Positions 53,078-62,601 of a stretch of DNA of 64,000 nucleotides are shown piece after piece. Source of the stretch: Gottfriedia acidiceleris (GTDB lineage: Bacteria > Bacillota > Bacilli > Bacillales > Bacillaceae_G); NCBI RefSeq assembly GCF_023115465.1, contig NZ_CP096034.1, positions 3,968,001-4,032,000 on the forward strand, given 5' to 3'. The notes below the pieces were generated by a model that saw nothing but the letters and a program-made list of their open reading frames with translations, searched no databases and was not told where the DNA came from. A program made the position numbers and the translations under genes. Position 1 is the stretch's first letter, and the number at the start of each line of letters is the position of its first letter.

Positions 53078-55318
53078 ATGAAACAGCACCCCTTTCATTC
53101 TTGGGGCAAATTTGTAAGTAGTAAACGTACAAGATGGATAACATTGTTGGTATGGGTTTTATTAACGGTTGTATTATCATTTACTTTTCCATCTGTAAAT
53201 GAAGTAGAAAACAATACTGCAGATAACTTACCTAAGCAATCCATGTCTCAAAAAGCGGATCAGCTAATAAAAAAAGAATTTCCAACTGATTCTGGAAATC
53301 CTTTATTAATTGTTTGGAACCGTAAAGAGGGATTAAATGAGGAAGATTACAAAGTCATTCAAACTGTTTATAAAGAACTTAGAAATAATCCATTAAAAAA
53401 TCAATTAACATCACCGTCATATGATTTAATGCCTATCCAGGCAATTAAACGAAGTTCTTCAGAGGATGGTTCAACAATCATTACAGCCGTTCTTTTTGAT
53501 AAAAAAGCAGATGATCAAGTCCTACAAAAAAATATCAACTTATTAGAAAAACAAATCAAAAATCATACTGGTGATGACCCAGTAAAACGAAAATTAACAG
53601 AATCTGGTCTAAAAGTCCGCTTTTCTGGCCCGGTTGGTATTCAAACAGACGCTGTAAGTTTATTTTCACAAGCTGATGTTAAACTGTTATTATCAACTGT
53701 ATCACTTGTATTAGTTTTCTTAATCCTTTTATATCGTTCGCCAATTATGGCAATTGTCCCGTTAATAGTCGTTGGTTTCGCATATGGAATTGTAAATCCA
53801 TTATTAGGTTTTTTAGGTGATAACGGTATTATAACCGTGGATTCCCAAGCCGTTTCGATTATGACAGTTTTATTATTTGGTGCAGGTACTGATTATTGTT
53901 TATTTTTAATATCTAGATATCGTGAATATTTACTTTTGGAAGAAAATAAATATAAAGCACTTCAGCTCGCGATTAGAGAATCAAGTGGAGCCATCTCAAT
54001 GAGTGCTTTAACGGTCGTTATTGGATTAGGTACACTCTTATTAGCTCAATATGGTGCTTTCCATCGTTTCGCAGTACCATTTAGTTTGGCAGTCCTTATT
54101 ATGGGTATTGCTTCAATCACAATTCTACCTGCCCTACTTTCTATATTTGGTAGAGTTTCATTTTTCCCTTTCATTCCAAGAACAGAGGAAATGGAAGCAT
54201 TAAGAGCTAAGAAAAAAGGGAAATCAATTAAGAAATCAAAAATCAAAGTAACATTTAATCAAAAAATAGGAAAAGTAGTTACTCATAAACCTTGGACAAT
54301 TATTCTAGTCTCGATTTTTCTCTTAGGAGGGCTAGCTTTATTTGTACCTCGAGTACAATACACATACGATTTACTTCAATCATTTCCTAAAGATATGCCT
54401 TCAAGAGAAGGTTTTGATTTAATATCTGACCATTATTCATCAGGTTTATTAGCACCAGTTAAAGTTATAATCGATACAGAAAATAAAAATATCCCTGTAA
54501 AAAAAGAATTAGAATCACTTTCATTCGTCAAAGATGTGTCTGATCCGATTACAGGTAAAAATAATAAAAAATTACAATTATATGAAATTTCTTTAGTCGA
54601 TAATCCATATTCTATTAAAGGATTAGAGAGAATACCTCAACTAGAAAAGAAAATAAAGAAACTATTGAACGAATATGATATCCAACAAGTAAATAAGCAT
54701 TACTGGATTGGTGGAGAAACAGTAACGAATTTAGATACAAAAAATATAACTGAGCGTGATGAATCCGTGATTATTCCGGTAATGATCGGGTTAATTGCAT
54801 TATTACTGTTAGCTTATTTACGTTCCTTTACAGCGATGATTTACTTAATCCTAACCGTCATATTATCTTATCTTTCAGCATTAGGTGCAGGCTGGCTAAT
54901 TCTTCACTACGGATTTGGGGCTAGCGCTATACAGGGATCGATTCCATTATATTCCTTTGTATTTTTAGTAGCATTAGGTGAAGATTACAATATATTCATG
55001 GTTTCCGAAATATGGAAAAATAAGAAGAAACAAACTCATCGCGAAGCAGTATCAAATGGCGTCGCAAAAACCGGGGCTGTTATTTCATCAGCAGGATTAA
55101 TCTTAGCTGGTACATTCCTAGTGTTAGCAACACTACCTATTCAAGTATTAGTTCAATTTGGAATTGTTACTTGTATTGGAGTATTAATTGATACATTCAT
55201 CGTTCGTCCACTTTTAGTTCCAGCAATTACTACCGTATTAGGTAGATTTGCATATTGGCCAGGTGAACTTTCGAGAAAAGAGTATGATTCAAAACTAGAA
55301 AAGCAAATAGAAAAATAA
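53078..55318 (+). CDS. MMPL-family RND transporter (YdfJ/YdgH-like)
   Basis: This 746-residue membrane protein has twelve predicted helices in two halves, each with one extracytoplasmic loop. Helix 4 carries GAGTDYCLFLISRYRE and the equivalent site in the second half is LGEDYNIFMVSEIWK; these are the proton-relay motifs of MMPL proteins. They export lipids, siderophores or drugs. GAGGTGAA precedes the ATG. TetR control by the divergent gene suggests induction by a hydrophobic compound. The protein is longer than a half-transporter, so it should function alone. Confidence 0.9.
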   Translation: MKQHPFHSWGKFVSSKRTRWITLLVWVLLTVVLSFTFPSVNEVENNTADNLPKQSMSQKADQLIKKEFPTDSGNPLLIVWNRKEGLNEEDYKVIQTVYKELRNNPLKNQLTSPSYDLMPIQAIKRSSSEDGSTIITAVLFDKKADDQVLQKNINLLEKQIKNHTGDDPVKRKLTESGLKVRFSGPVGIQTDAVSLFSQADVKLLLSTVSLVLVFLILLYRSPIMAIVPLIVVGFAYGIVNPLLGFLGDNGIITVDSQAVSIMTVLLFGAGTDYCLFLISRYREYLLLEENKYKALQLAIRESSGAISMSALTVVIGLGTLLLAQYGAFHRFAVPFSLAVLIMGIASITILPALLSIFGRVSFFPFIPRTEEMEALRAKKKGKSIKKSKIKVTFNQKIGKVVTHKPWTIILVSIFLLGGLALFVPRVQYTYDLLQSFPKDMPSREGFDLISDHYSSGLLAPVKVIIDTENKNIPVKKELESLSFVKDVSDPITGKNNKKLQLYEISLVDNPYSIKGLERIPQLEKKIKKLLNEYDIQQVNKHYWIGGETVTNLDTKNITERDESVIIPVMIGLIALLLLAYLRSFTAMIYLILTVILSYLSALGAGWLILHYGFGASAIQGSIPLYSFVFLVALGEDYNIFMVSEIWKNKKKQTHREAVSNGVAKTGAVISSAGLILAGTFLVLATLPIQVLVQFGIVTCIGVLIDTFIVRPLLVPAITTVLGRFAYWPGELSRKEYDSKLEKQIEK

Positions 55319-55329
55319 AGATAAAATAA

Positions 55330-55376
55330 CACCACAATGCATGTTAAAGAGAAATAATGCGTTGTGGTGTTTTTCA
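55330..55376. terminator. Terminator of MMPL gene
   Basis: The stem ACACCACAATGCAT / ATGCGTTGTGGTGT with one mismatch is followed by TTTTTC on the + strand. Confidence 0.85.
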
Positions 55377-55395
55377 TTGTAACAATTTTTATACA

Positions 55396-55698
55396 TTACT
55401 TGTTAGTTTGATTAAGCTGTTTCATCATCAGATTCATCAATTGATATAGGCCATATATACCTAAGTAAGAACCAGCAATTAAAAAATAAATATTAAGAAA
55501 TACAGCATGAATATTGGTCATAAAAACAACATCATGTTTTATAATCTCATAAATTGCGATTGCTGAAATTCCCCCAAATACTTCATAAGAAATGATTGCG
55601 ATCAAATTAAAGATTGTGTTAAATATTCGATTAAACCTAGATAACCCAATCATAATAATAGGAAAAAAAATTATTGAACAAAATATTAAAGTTTTCAA
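55396..55698 (-). CDS. Hypothetical small membrane protein
   Basis: I do not recognise this 100-residue protein. Three hydrophobic segments are visible: residues 1-20, 28-52 and 62-92. A short polar tail (MKQLNQTNK) follows. The start is TTG at 55698 with a rather distant GGAG, and no better start is present. It is convergent with the MMPL gene. Its composition is rich in Ile, Phe and Asn like other small Bacillus membrane proteins. Confidence 0.6.
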   Translation of the reverse strand: MKTLIFCSIIFFPIIMIGLSRFNRIFNTIFNLIAIISYEVFGGISAIAIYEIIKHDVVFMTNIHAVFLNIYFLIAGSYLGIYGLYQLMNLMMKQLNQTNK

Positions 55699-55818
55699 GT
55701 GGTTTACTTACTCCATTTTATTATTAAATTATGTTAATCTTATTCTTTACTAATTTATATTAACTATCCAAATTGACCGCTCTTTTCATTCTCCTCATAA
55801 AAATTCACAAATTAATAC

Positions 55819-56850
<1,032 letters not shown>

Positions 56851-56875
56851 AATTAACTCCTTAGTTTTAATTTTG

Positions 56876-56887
56876 TTGTAAATGCAA
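56876..56887. promoter_or_regulatory. MarR operator candidate 1
   Basis: TTGTAAATGCAA is a near-palindrome of the TTGCA-N2-TGCAA type, 26 bp before the MarR start. Confidence 0.6.
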
Positions 56888-56922
56888 TAAAAATGATCTA
56901 TATTGAATTTAACCTTTTTTTG

Positions 56923-56934
56923 TTGCATTTGCAA
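56923..56934. promoter_or_regulatory. MarR operator candidate 2
   Basis: TTGCATTTGCAA has perfect TTGCA/TGCAA arms, 47 bp from candidate 1 and 40 bp before the GNAT gene. Both sites are followed by ATAAAA. Confidence 0.65.
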
Positions 56935-56973
56935 TAAAACAAAAAATTATATTAAAAGGGACTGATAAAAATA

Positions 56974-57411
56974 ATGAATACAAAAAAAATCAAGAATGAA
57001 GAAGAACTAAAAATAGCATTTGCAATAAGAAACGATATATTTGTGAAGGAACAAGGTGTACCTCTAGAAGATGAATTTGATCAATACGACAAATTAAATG
57101 GCAATTGCGAACACATATTAGTTCATTACAATGAACAACCAGTCGGAACAGGAAGAATTAGGTTTATTGATGGAGTAGGTAAATTGGAAAGAATCTGTAT
57201 CCTGGAGTCTTTCCGAAAATTTGGTCTTGGCAAAAACATTATTAATGCTTTAGAAGAAATTGCGGAAGAACAAGGAGCTTCGCAAGTAAAATTGCATGGT
57301 CAAACACATGCGGAAGGTTTTTATAAAAAACTTGGTTATCGAACTTCTTCCGATGTCTTTATAGAAGACGGTATCCCTCATATTCTAATGCTAAAAAACC
57401 TAACTAAATGA
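56974..57411 (+). CDS. GNAT acyltransferase (YjcF/ElaA-like)
   Basis: This 145-residue acyltransferase has the start region IRNDIFVKEQGVPLEDEFDQYD typical of the YjcF/ElaA group and the CoA-binding segment ERICILESFRKFGLGKNII. A C-terminal FYKKLGYR follows. The substrate is not known. The ribosome site AAAGGG is distant from the ATG. It is divergent from the MarR gene and overlaps the YczE-like gene by 4 bp (ATGA). A third operator-like repeat (AGCATTTGCAA, 57015-57025) lies within its 5' coding region. Confidence 0.88.
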   Translation: MNTKKIKNEEELKIAFAIRNDIFVKEQGVPLEDEFDQYDKLNGNCEHILVHYNEQPVGTGRIRFIDGVGKLERICILESFRKFGLGKNIINALEEIAEEQGASQVKLHGQTHAEGFYKKLGYRTSSDVFIEDGIPHILMLKNLTK

Positions 57412-58073
57412 TAAAACGATTAATCAATCTGAAATATGTTTTTTACGTTTTAGGAATATTAATATTAACCTTAGGAATTTCAATCAATATACTATCTAAC
57501 CTTGGAACTTCACCTTTTGATGCACTCTTAGTGGGGTTATCGAATAATGTGGGGCTGACTGTCGGAAGTTGGGAAATCATCATTGCTTTACTACTAATTT
57601 GTATAAATTCTTTTTTAAAAAGACAAAGACCAGAATTATTAGGATTAGTAACTGCCTTTATTACGGGTATCGGAATTGATATGTGGCTTTATTTATTAAA
57701 CAATTTAGTAACGCCTGAAATTTGGTTTAGCAAAACAGCCTATTATAGTTTCGGATTAGTTATTTCAGGACTCGGAACTGCAACCTATTTACACACAAAC
57801 TTTGCACCGATTCCAGTAGATCGATTAACTTTAATCTTACAAGAATTAACTAGAACAACTATCTTTTTTTCGAAAACAGTAATTTATCTTATTTTCTTAA
57901 TAGCTGCATTCATTTCAAATGGGCCAATCGGCATTGGGACGATACTAACCGTTTGTTTTGGAGGGTTAATCCTTAATTTCTTTATGCCACTTTCAAAAAA
58001 ATTTTTAGACCGAGTACTTTCTCAACATAGTGCATCTTCTAACGTTGAAAAAGAGAAAAATCTTTCTATATAG
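57408..58073 (+). CDS. YczE-like membrane protein
   Basis: This 221-residue protein has five or six hydrophobic segments and the family string NLGTSPFDALLVGLSNN near residues 28-44, with FAPIPVDRLTLILQ in the second half. It matches the YczE/YyaS/YitT group of membrane proteins. B. subtilis YczE influences bacillaene and surfactin-related synthesis, but the biochemical role is not known. It is translationally coupled with the upstream acyltransferase gene, so a joint role in modifying or exporting a small molecule is possible. Confidence 0.85.
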   Translation: MIKRLINLKYVFYVLGILILTLGISINILSNLGTSPFDALLVGLSNNVGLTVGSWEIIIALLLICINSFLKRQRPELLGLVTAFITGIGIDMWLYLLNNLVTPEIWFSKTAYYSFGLVISGLGTATYLHTNFAPIPVDRLTLILQELTRTTIFFSKTVIYLIFLIAAFISNGPIGIGTILTVCFGGLILNFFMPLSKKFLDRVLSQHSASSNVEKEKNLSI

Positions 58074-58140
58074 AATGTACTAAATACTTTTACTCATAAA
58101 TCTACTGTCTTCGGAAACACTATCCTTGGAGGTGAAGCAC

Positions 58141-58275
58141 ATGAGTAAAAAATCATCTGGAAGAGGACAAAAAGCTCCAAGTGTTAATCCACAAGGATAC
58201 GGAAAAGACGTTGAATTTTCAACTGAGCCTCAAAGTGAACTACAGAATTTAGCAAAAAAGTCGAACAAGAAATAA
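58141..58275 (+). CDS. sspL: Small acid-soluble spore protein, SspL-like
   Basis: This 44-residue protein starts MSKKSSGRGQKAPSVNPQG and ends SELQNLAKKSNKK. The NPQG...E(L)...AKKSN pattern matches minor SASPs of the SspL type. It is basic and has no cysteine. A strong GGAGGTG site precedes the ATG. A clear terminator follows. Minor SASPs are expressed in the forespore; I did not identify a sigma-G promoter with confidence. It supports a spore-forming host. Confidence 0.78.
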   Translation: MSKKSSGRGQKAPSVNPQGYGKDVEFSTEPQSELQNLAKKSNKK

Positions 58276-58286
58276 GCTTTGATACT

Positions 58287-58332
58287 AAAAACAACCAGAG
58301 TAACCCATAATGGGGCTACACTGGTTGTTTTT
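58287..58332. terminator. Terminator of sspL-like gene
   Basis: The stem AAAACAACCAG / CTGGTTGTTTT with a long internal loop lies between the sspL-like and the convergent methyltransferase genes. Confidence 0.82.
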
Positions 58333-58346
58333 AATTAATTAATTAA

Positions 58347-59159
58347 TCATGGCGTTTTTGTGCCAATTACGACTGTGGCGTCCAATTCATTATTGTGTGC
58401 TAACCCGGCTATTAGTCCACATTGAGTAAAGATTTCAACTGTTTGAGAAGCCTGAATTTTGCTAGTCTCTATTAATAAATGCCCGCCTGAAGTTAACCAG
58501 AGAGACGCATTTTCTGCCACTTTTCGATGAATATCATTTCCATCCTTACCACCATCAAGTGCCACTTTTGGCTCATAAAGCCTTGCCTCCTGAGGGAGTG
58601 ACTTTATTGCCTCAGTTGGAACATATGGTGCGTTCGCTACTATAATATCAACATTCCCAAGTAATTGAGGTGGCAATGGATTATAAAGATCACCTTCATA
58701 TACAAGACCTCCTAGTTTAGAAACATTGTACTGGGCACACTGAACTGCAGTAGGATCAATATCGACCGCATACAACGAAACCAACCCTACTGCCTTGGAA
58801 ATTGCTACACCTACTGCACCAGAACCACAACAAAGATCAACTACTTTGACACCAGGTACAGACAATTCAATAGCCTTTTGAGCAAGAAACTCTGTCCGAC
58901 GGCGAGGAACAAAAACACCTGGGACTACTGCAATCCTATTGCCATAAAACTCCCCCCAACCTAGGATGTATTCTAATGGTGAGCCAGATACTCGAAGATT
59001 TACCATTGTTAAAAGTTCTTCCAAAGTATCCGCTTCAGAAATGAGAAGCAGAGCCTCTTCTTCTGCAAAAACGCAACCGGCGTTCCAAAGTTGCTCAGTT
59101 ATACTATTTTTAATTTGTTCACTACTATTAATTTCATTTTGTTTTACTATAATAATCAC
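58347..59159 (-). CDS. PrmC-like protein-(glutamine-N5) methyltransferase
   Basis: This 270-residue SAM-dependent methyltransferase has an N-terminal helical domain with LGWGEFYG, the SAM motif VVDLCCGSGAVGVAI, and NAPYVP in place of the usual NPPY. The NAPY variant occurs in a paralogous group annotated as putative glutamine methyltransferases; housekeeping PrmC has NPPY. It probably methylates a glutamine in an unknown target. The only in-frame start with reasonable position is GTG at 59159, and its ribosome site is poor. The gene is somewhat richer in GC than its neighbours. Confidence 0.8.
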   Translation of the reverse strand: MIIIVKQNEINSSEQIKNSITEQLWNAGCVFAEEEALLLISEADTLEELLTMVNLRVSGSPLEYILGWGEFYGNRIAVVPGVFVPRRRTEFLAQKAIELSVPGVKVVDLCCGSGAVGVAISKAVGLVSLYAVDIDPTAVQCAQYNVSKLGGLVYEGDLYNPLPPQLLGNVDIIVANAPYVPTEAIKSLPQEARLYEPKVALDGGKDGNDIHRKVAENASLWLTSGGHLLIETSKIQASQTVEIFTQCGLIAGLAHNNELDATVVIGTKTP

Positions 59160-59552
59160 CCAATTTTTATAAAGGTTATTATTGGGAGTTCGTTATATAA
59201 TCTAAAATACCTTCTTCTACTTGGATACTAGTAGTTGGATACGGTTTTGTTACCGTATTCGTATACATTTATTTTAAAAATACAAAATACTTAGCGATAG
59301 TATTATTTTTGTAAATGATAAAAATAAAAAAAGCGAATATTACACTGTCATAAATATTTGGATCCTCATTTCGTAGCCATTATAATTGATGCTTTCCTCT
59401 CCCTCGTCATATAGATAGATCAATCGTATTACGCATAAACAATATAAAAAGACTTAACCGTTGTATTCCTGTGAAAAAACAGTTAACAACGTTTGAGTCT
59501 TTTTAGAAAGATCTATTTTAGTTTATTATTTATCAAAAAATCTTTTTGTCCA
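59160..59552. other. Intergenic stretch with palindrome and terminator
   Basis: I see no gene here. A 20-bp inverted repeat ATACGGT-TTTGTT-ACCGTAT lies at 59239-59258, upstream of the methyltransferase gene, and resembles an operator. A hairpin at 59445-59505 (AAAAGACTTAA ... AGTCTTTTT) ends the antiporter transcript. Confidence 0.6.
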
Positions 59553-60794
59553 TTACTGTCTGACTTTTTCTTTATTTTTTATATACATTATTACTCGTGG
59601 AATACTTAAACCTTGTATCAGTAATGAAAACACTACATTTGTATATACAATTAGCAAGATGTTTTCTCTATATGGAAAATCAGCCGGTAAAGTTAGTGCC
59701 AGTGCAATTGACAATGCACCTTTTAACCCGCCCCAGTTAATCAGAAACTTTTCATTATTTGTAAAGGTTTTTATTTTTAGTAGGCTAATATTTACTGCAA
59801 TTGTTCTAGCAATTAAAACAATCAAAATCGTTATTAAAGAAACTTTCCAATTTGAAAATACATCTAATCGATAAACTACTAAACCAATTAGTAGGAATAA
59901 AATCGTATTTCCTACAAACGATACAATGTCCCAAAAACTTGCGATGTAATCTTCAGTAACAGCACTCATTCCAATTTTCTTGCCATAATTGCCAAACACA
60001 ATGCCTCCAATTACAACTGCAATTACACCACTTCCATGAAAATGCTCCGATAATAGATAACTTCCATAAAAAAGTAAAAAAGACACCATTGTTTCAAGCG
60101 GATAATTATCTACGAAACTAATCATGTATGAAGCTAAGAATCCTAAAATTAACCCTATAACTGCTCCGATCAGAACAACCTTGAGAAATAATAAAATACC
60201 AGCTCCTATACCTGATAATCCCATGTTAATGTAACTTAATAGGAATACGGTCGATATTTTAAAAAACACAACTGCTATTCCATCATTAAACAGGCTTTCT
60301 CCTTCTAAACTAGCTGCAATACTTTTCTTTACATTGTAGATCTTAAACATTCCCATAACTGAAATAGGATCAGTTGCACACATAAGAGAAGCAATCGTAA
60401 AAGATACTACTACTGGTAACTTACAAATATATACTAAAGCAACAGCAACAAGTACAAATGTTAAGAATGTACCTAAAAGAGCTAACCTTAGAATTTCATG
60501 TTTATATTTTTTAATTTCTTTATATTCAAACTTCATCGAAGCCTCTCCAAGAAGCGAAGGTAAAAAAAGACCAAGAACGATTAATGAAAACGTCTCACTT
60601 TTGGTAAATAGGTCGGCAATTTTATCTAAAAAATCAATATTCATAAGGCCAATTACTAAACCAATAATGACTAGAAATATTGTATAAGGTTTATTAAATT
60701 TATTTGCAGCCAACCAAGATATCACACCAATTAAGAGTAATATTAAGAATTCTCCTATAATCACGTTTGAAACTTCTAACAATCCGTGTTCCAT
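59553..60794 (-). CDS. Cation:proton antiporter, CPA1 family
   Basis: This 413-residue antiporter has about twelve hydrophobic segments. The ion-binding motifs are MCATDPISVMG and EGESLFNDGIAVV, with the conserved Asp residues of the NhaP/NhaG CPA1 type. There is no long C-terminal cytoplasmic domain, so regulation by nucleotides is unlikely. It probably exchanges Na+ or K+ for H+ in pH and salt homeostasis. CTAAGGAGAG precedes the ATG. It is monocistronic. Confidence 0.9.
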   Translation of the reverse strand: MEHGLLEVSNVIIGEFLILLLIGVISWLAANKFNKPYTIFLVIIGLVIGLMNIDFLDKIADLFTKSETFSLIVLGLFLPSLLGEASMKFEYKEIKKYKHEILRLALLGTFLTFVLVAVALVYICKLPVVVSFTIASLMCATDPISVMGMFKIYNVKKSIAASLEGESLFNDGIAVVFFKISTVFLLSYINMGLSGIGAGILLFLKVVLIGAVIGLILGFLASYMISFVDNYPLETMVSFLLFYGSYLLSEHFHGSGVIAVVIGGIVFGNYGKKIGMSAVTEDYIASFWDIVSFVGNTILFLLIGLVVYRLDVFSNWKVSLITILIVLIARTIAVNISLLKIKTFTNNEKFLINWGGLKGALSIALALTLPADFPYRENILLIVYTNVVFSLLIQGLSIPRVIMYIKNKEKVRQ

Positions 60795-61183
60795 TTAAAA
60801 CTCTCCTTAGTAGAAATAACCATGCTAAAATTCTCTTCCAAAAATCATTTTGAAATGGAATTTACTTATTTTTTGAACAATTTAAATGTTTATAGTTAAG
60901 CTATCTACTTTTAAAAGGTTAATAACATTTTTACCAAATAAGGTAATTTTATGTAGAAGTAAAAAGGGTAATTAAGATTAATTACTTAAATACCGGCTTC
61001 TTTAATTAACGGTTATACTAATTAGAATACGAACTATTTATTAGCGAAAGATTAGTTTAAATACCGTTGACCCGTTTATTATTGGTACTGTTCTAAAGGA
61101 ACTTTATTAAAGAATTTACTTTTACGTATTATCTACATCTTTTACGTAAAAATATAGTAAGAATAAAATCAAAGGTGAAGGTA
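60795..61183. other. Intergenic stretch
   Basis: This AT-rich gap between two divergent genes holds their promoters and nothing else that I can support. No clear hairpin or reading frame is present. Confidence 0.5.
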
Positions 61184-61897
61184 ATGATTGGAACAATTGA
61201 TGTCATAATTCGAACTCTTTCAGCATTTATTTTACTTATCTGTATTACCCACATATTAGGAAAACAAACAATTTCAAAGATGACTTACCATGACTATATT
61301 ACTTCTATAACAATAGGTTCTATTGCAGGTAATTTAGCGTTTAATACGTCTATAAGATTTAGTAACTTCATAACTGCATTAATCATTCTTTGTACTTTTT
61401 TATTCCTTGCTACTTTAGTTTCATTAAAAAATAAAAAAGCAAGAGCCATCTTCAATGGAGAACCTACTGTTGTTATACAAGATGGAAAGATTCTTGAAAA
61501 AAACATAGAAAAACTAAAAGTTACAATGGATTCATTCAATCAAGCTCTAAGAAGAAGAGATATATTTGATATAGATGAGGTAGAATTCGCAGTTTTTGAA
61601 CCTGATGGACATTTATCTATATTAAAGAAACCGTTATATCGTTTTGTAACTAGAGAAGATTTGGGAATTTCTAGTCGTTCCAAATCTGATTTCCCAATTG
61701 AAATCATTATGGATGGTCAAATTATTGATAAAAACATCACTCAAAACAATTTAACAAAGGCTTGGATCTTCACTGAAATTGAGCAGCGAAGCTTGAAATT
61801 AGCTGATGTTTCATATTGTGTTCGCGGAACGAATGGTCAACTGTATTTTGATTTATACAAAGATCAGATTAACTCACCTGTTGATATAGAAGAATAG
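61184..61897 (+). CDS. DUF421 membrane protein (YetF/YrbG family)
   Basis: This 237-residue protein has three N-terminal membrane segments followed by a DUF421 cytoplasmic region with the characteristic MDSFNQALRRRDIFDIDEVEFAVFE split around residues 110-135. YetF-family proteins include spore-associated members (for example SpoVAEA-linked types), but the function of this member is unknown. A GTG at 61175 is inside the ribosome site AAAGGTG; the ATG at 61184 has proper spacing. It ends at a strong terminator whose sequence is repeated at 62443. Confidence 0.85.
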   Translation: MIGTIDVIIRTLSAFILLICITHILGKQTISKMTYHDYITSITIGSIAGNLAFNTSIRFSNFITALIILCTFLFLATLVSLKNKKARAIFNGEPTVVIQDGKILEKNIEKLKVTMDSFNQALRRRDIFDIDEVEFAVFEPDGHLSILKKPLYRFVTREDLGISSRSKSDFPIEIIMDGQIIDKNITQNNLTKAWIFTEIEQRSLKLADVSYCVRGTNGQLYFDLYKDQINSPVDIEE

Positions 61898-61903
61898 GTT
61901 AAA

Positions 61904-61935
61904 AAATCGGTAACCTCTTTAGAGATTACCGATTT
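61904..61935 (+). terminator. Terminator of DUF421 gene, first copy of duplicated sequence
   Basis: The arms AAATCGGTAACCTCT and AGAGATTACCGATTT form a stem with one mismatch. The same 32 bases recur exactly at 62443-62474. A T tract is lacking here (CAGAG follows). Confidence 0.8.
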
Positions 61936-62255
61936 CAGAGTGTTGAAATATAAAATCGTCAATAGGGAAAACGGACTTTAAGTGAACATTTCATAATTAT
62001 AAAATTAGCATTTTTTGAATGATCTTTTAATGGTTATAAATGTTAATATGTCTGAGCAATTTCATTATTTTAATAACAATAGAAATGATTTTTTTAGAAG
62101 TTAAATATATTATAAGCTTTTTTTAGAAAACAAATTCGATTGTTTAGTTTAATAAATGTTCAATATTAATTGATCTACAATCTGATTAAAGTTAGATTAC
62201 TCTAAGGAAAGGCTATTTGATTAGGGTTTATCGTAGACATTTTTAGGTGAATAAG

Positions 62256-62378
62256 TTGATTGGAATGGAGGGATGCTCGACTCCTATGGGATAAGCGGGA
62301 AGGCTGAGACCCCACAGGCTTGCCGAGGAGGCTCAGGTCTCGCCCCATGGAAAGCGAGCATCCTGTAATGGAAATCAA
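62256..62378. repeat. GC-rich structured repeat element (Bacillaceae type)
   Basis: This 123-bp block is much richer in GC than its surroundings. Its ends pair (TTGATT ... AATCAA and GGATGCTCG ... CGAGCATCC), and inner parts pair as well (GAGACC/GGTCTC). It resembles, from memory, a dispersed element with CGACTCCT-GGGA and GAGACCCC-CAGGC segments seen in many Bacillaceae genomes. I cannot name it more exactly. It may be a MITE-like element or a structured RNA. Confidence 0.65.
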
Positions 62379-62442
62379 CATCACTCTACTCCTTTCACGA
62401 AAATTTGATAATTAATTGACAAGATAGTTTTTCAACAGCATG

Positions 62443-62474
62443 AAATCGGTAACCTCTTTAGAGATTACCGATTT
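62443..62474 (+). terminator. Second copy of the DUF421 terminator
   Basis: This 32-bp hairpin is identical to 61904-61935 and is followed by TTT. No gene precedes it directly. It lies beyond the GC-rich element, as if that region had been duplicated or inserted between copies. Confidence 0.75.
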
Positions 62475-62601
62475 TTTAAATTCAATATTTATTTAATTTA
62501 AGGTAGCCCTTTTCTTATTTATAATCATTCAATTACTTATTCTGGTCAATGAATATGTTTTTCTATTTTACAAACAATACACGATAGGAGGTGGAATATT
62601 A

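Larger units (their letters stand above)
61936..62601. other. Gene-free stretch with GC-rich repeat element
   Basis: No supported gene is present. The stretch holds the structured GC-rich element at 62256-62378 and a second copy of the DUF421 terminator. The rest is AT-rich filler and the gerA upstream region. Confidence 0.65.

Noticed and set aside
62202-62384. 60-codon frame on the - strand within the GC-rich element
   Set aside because: It lies across a palindromic repeat element, has no credible start and no recognisable domain.
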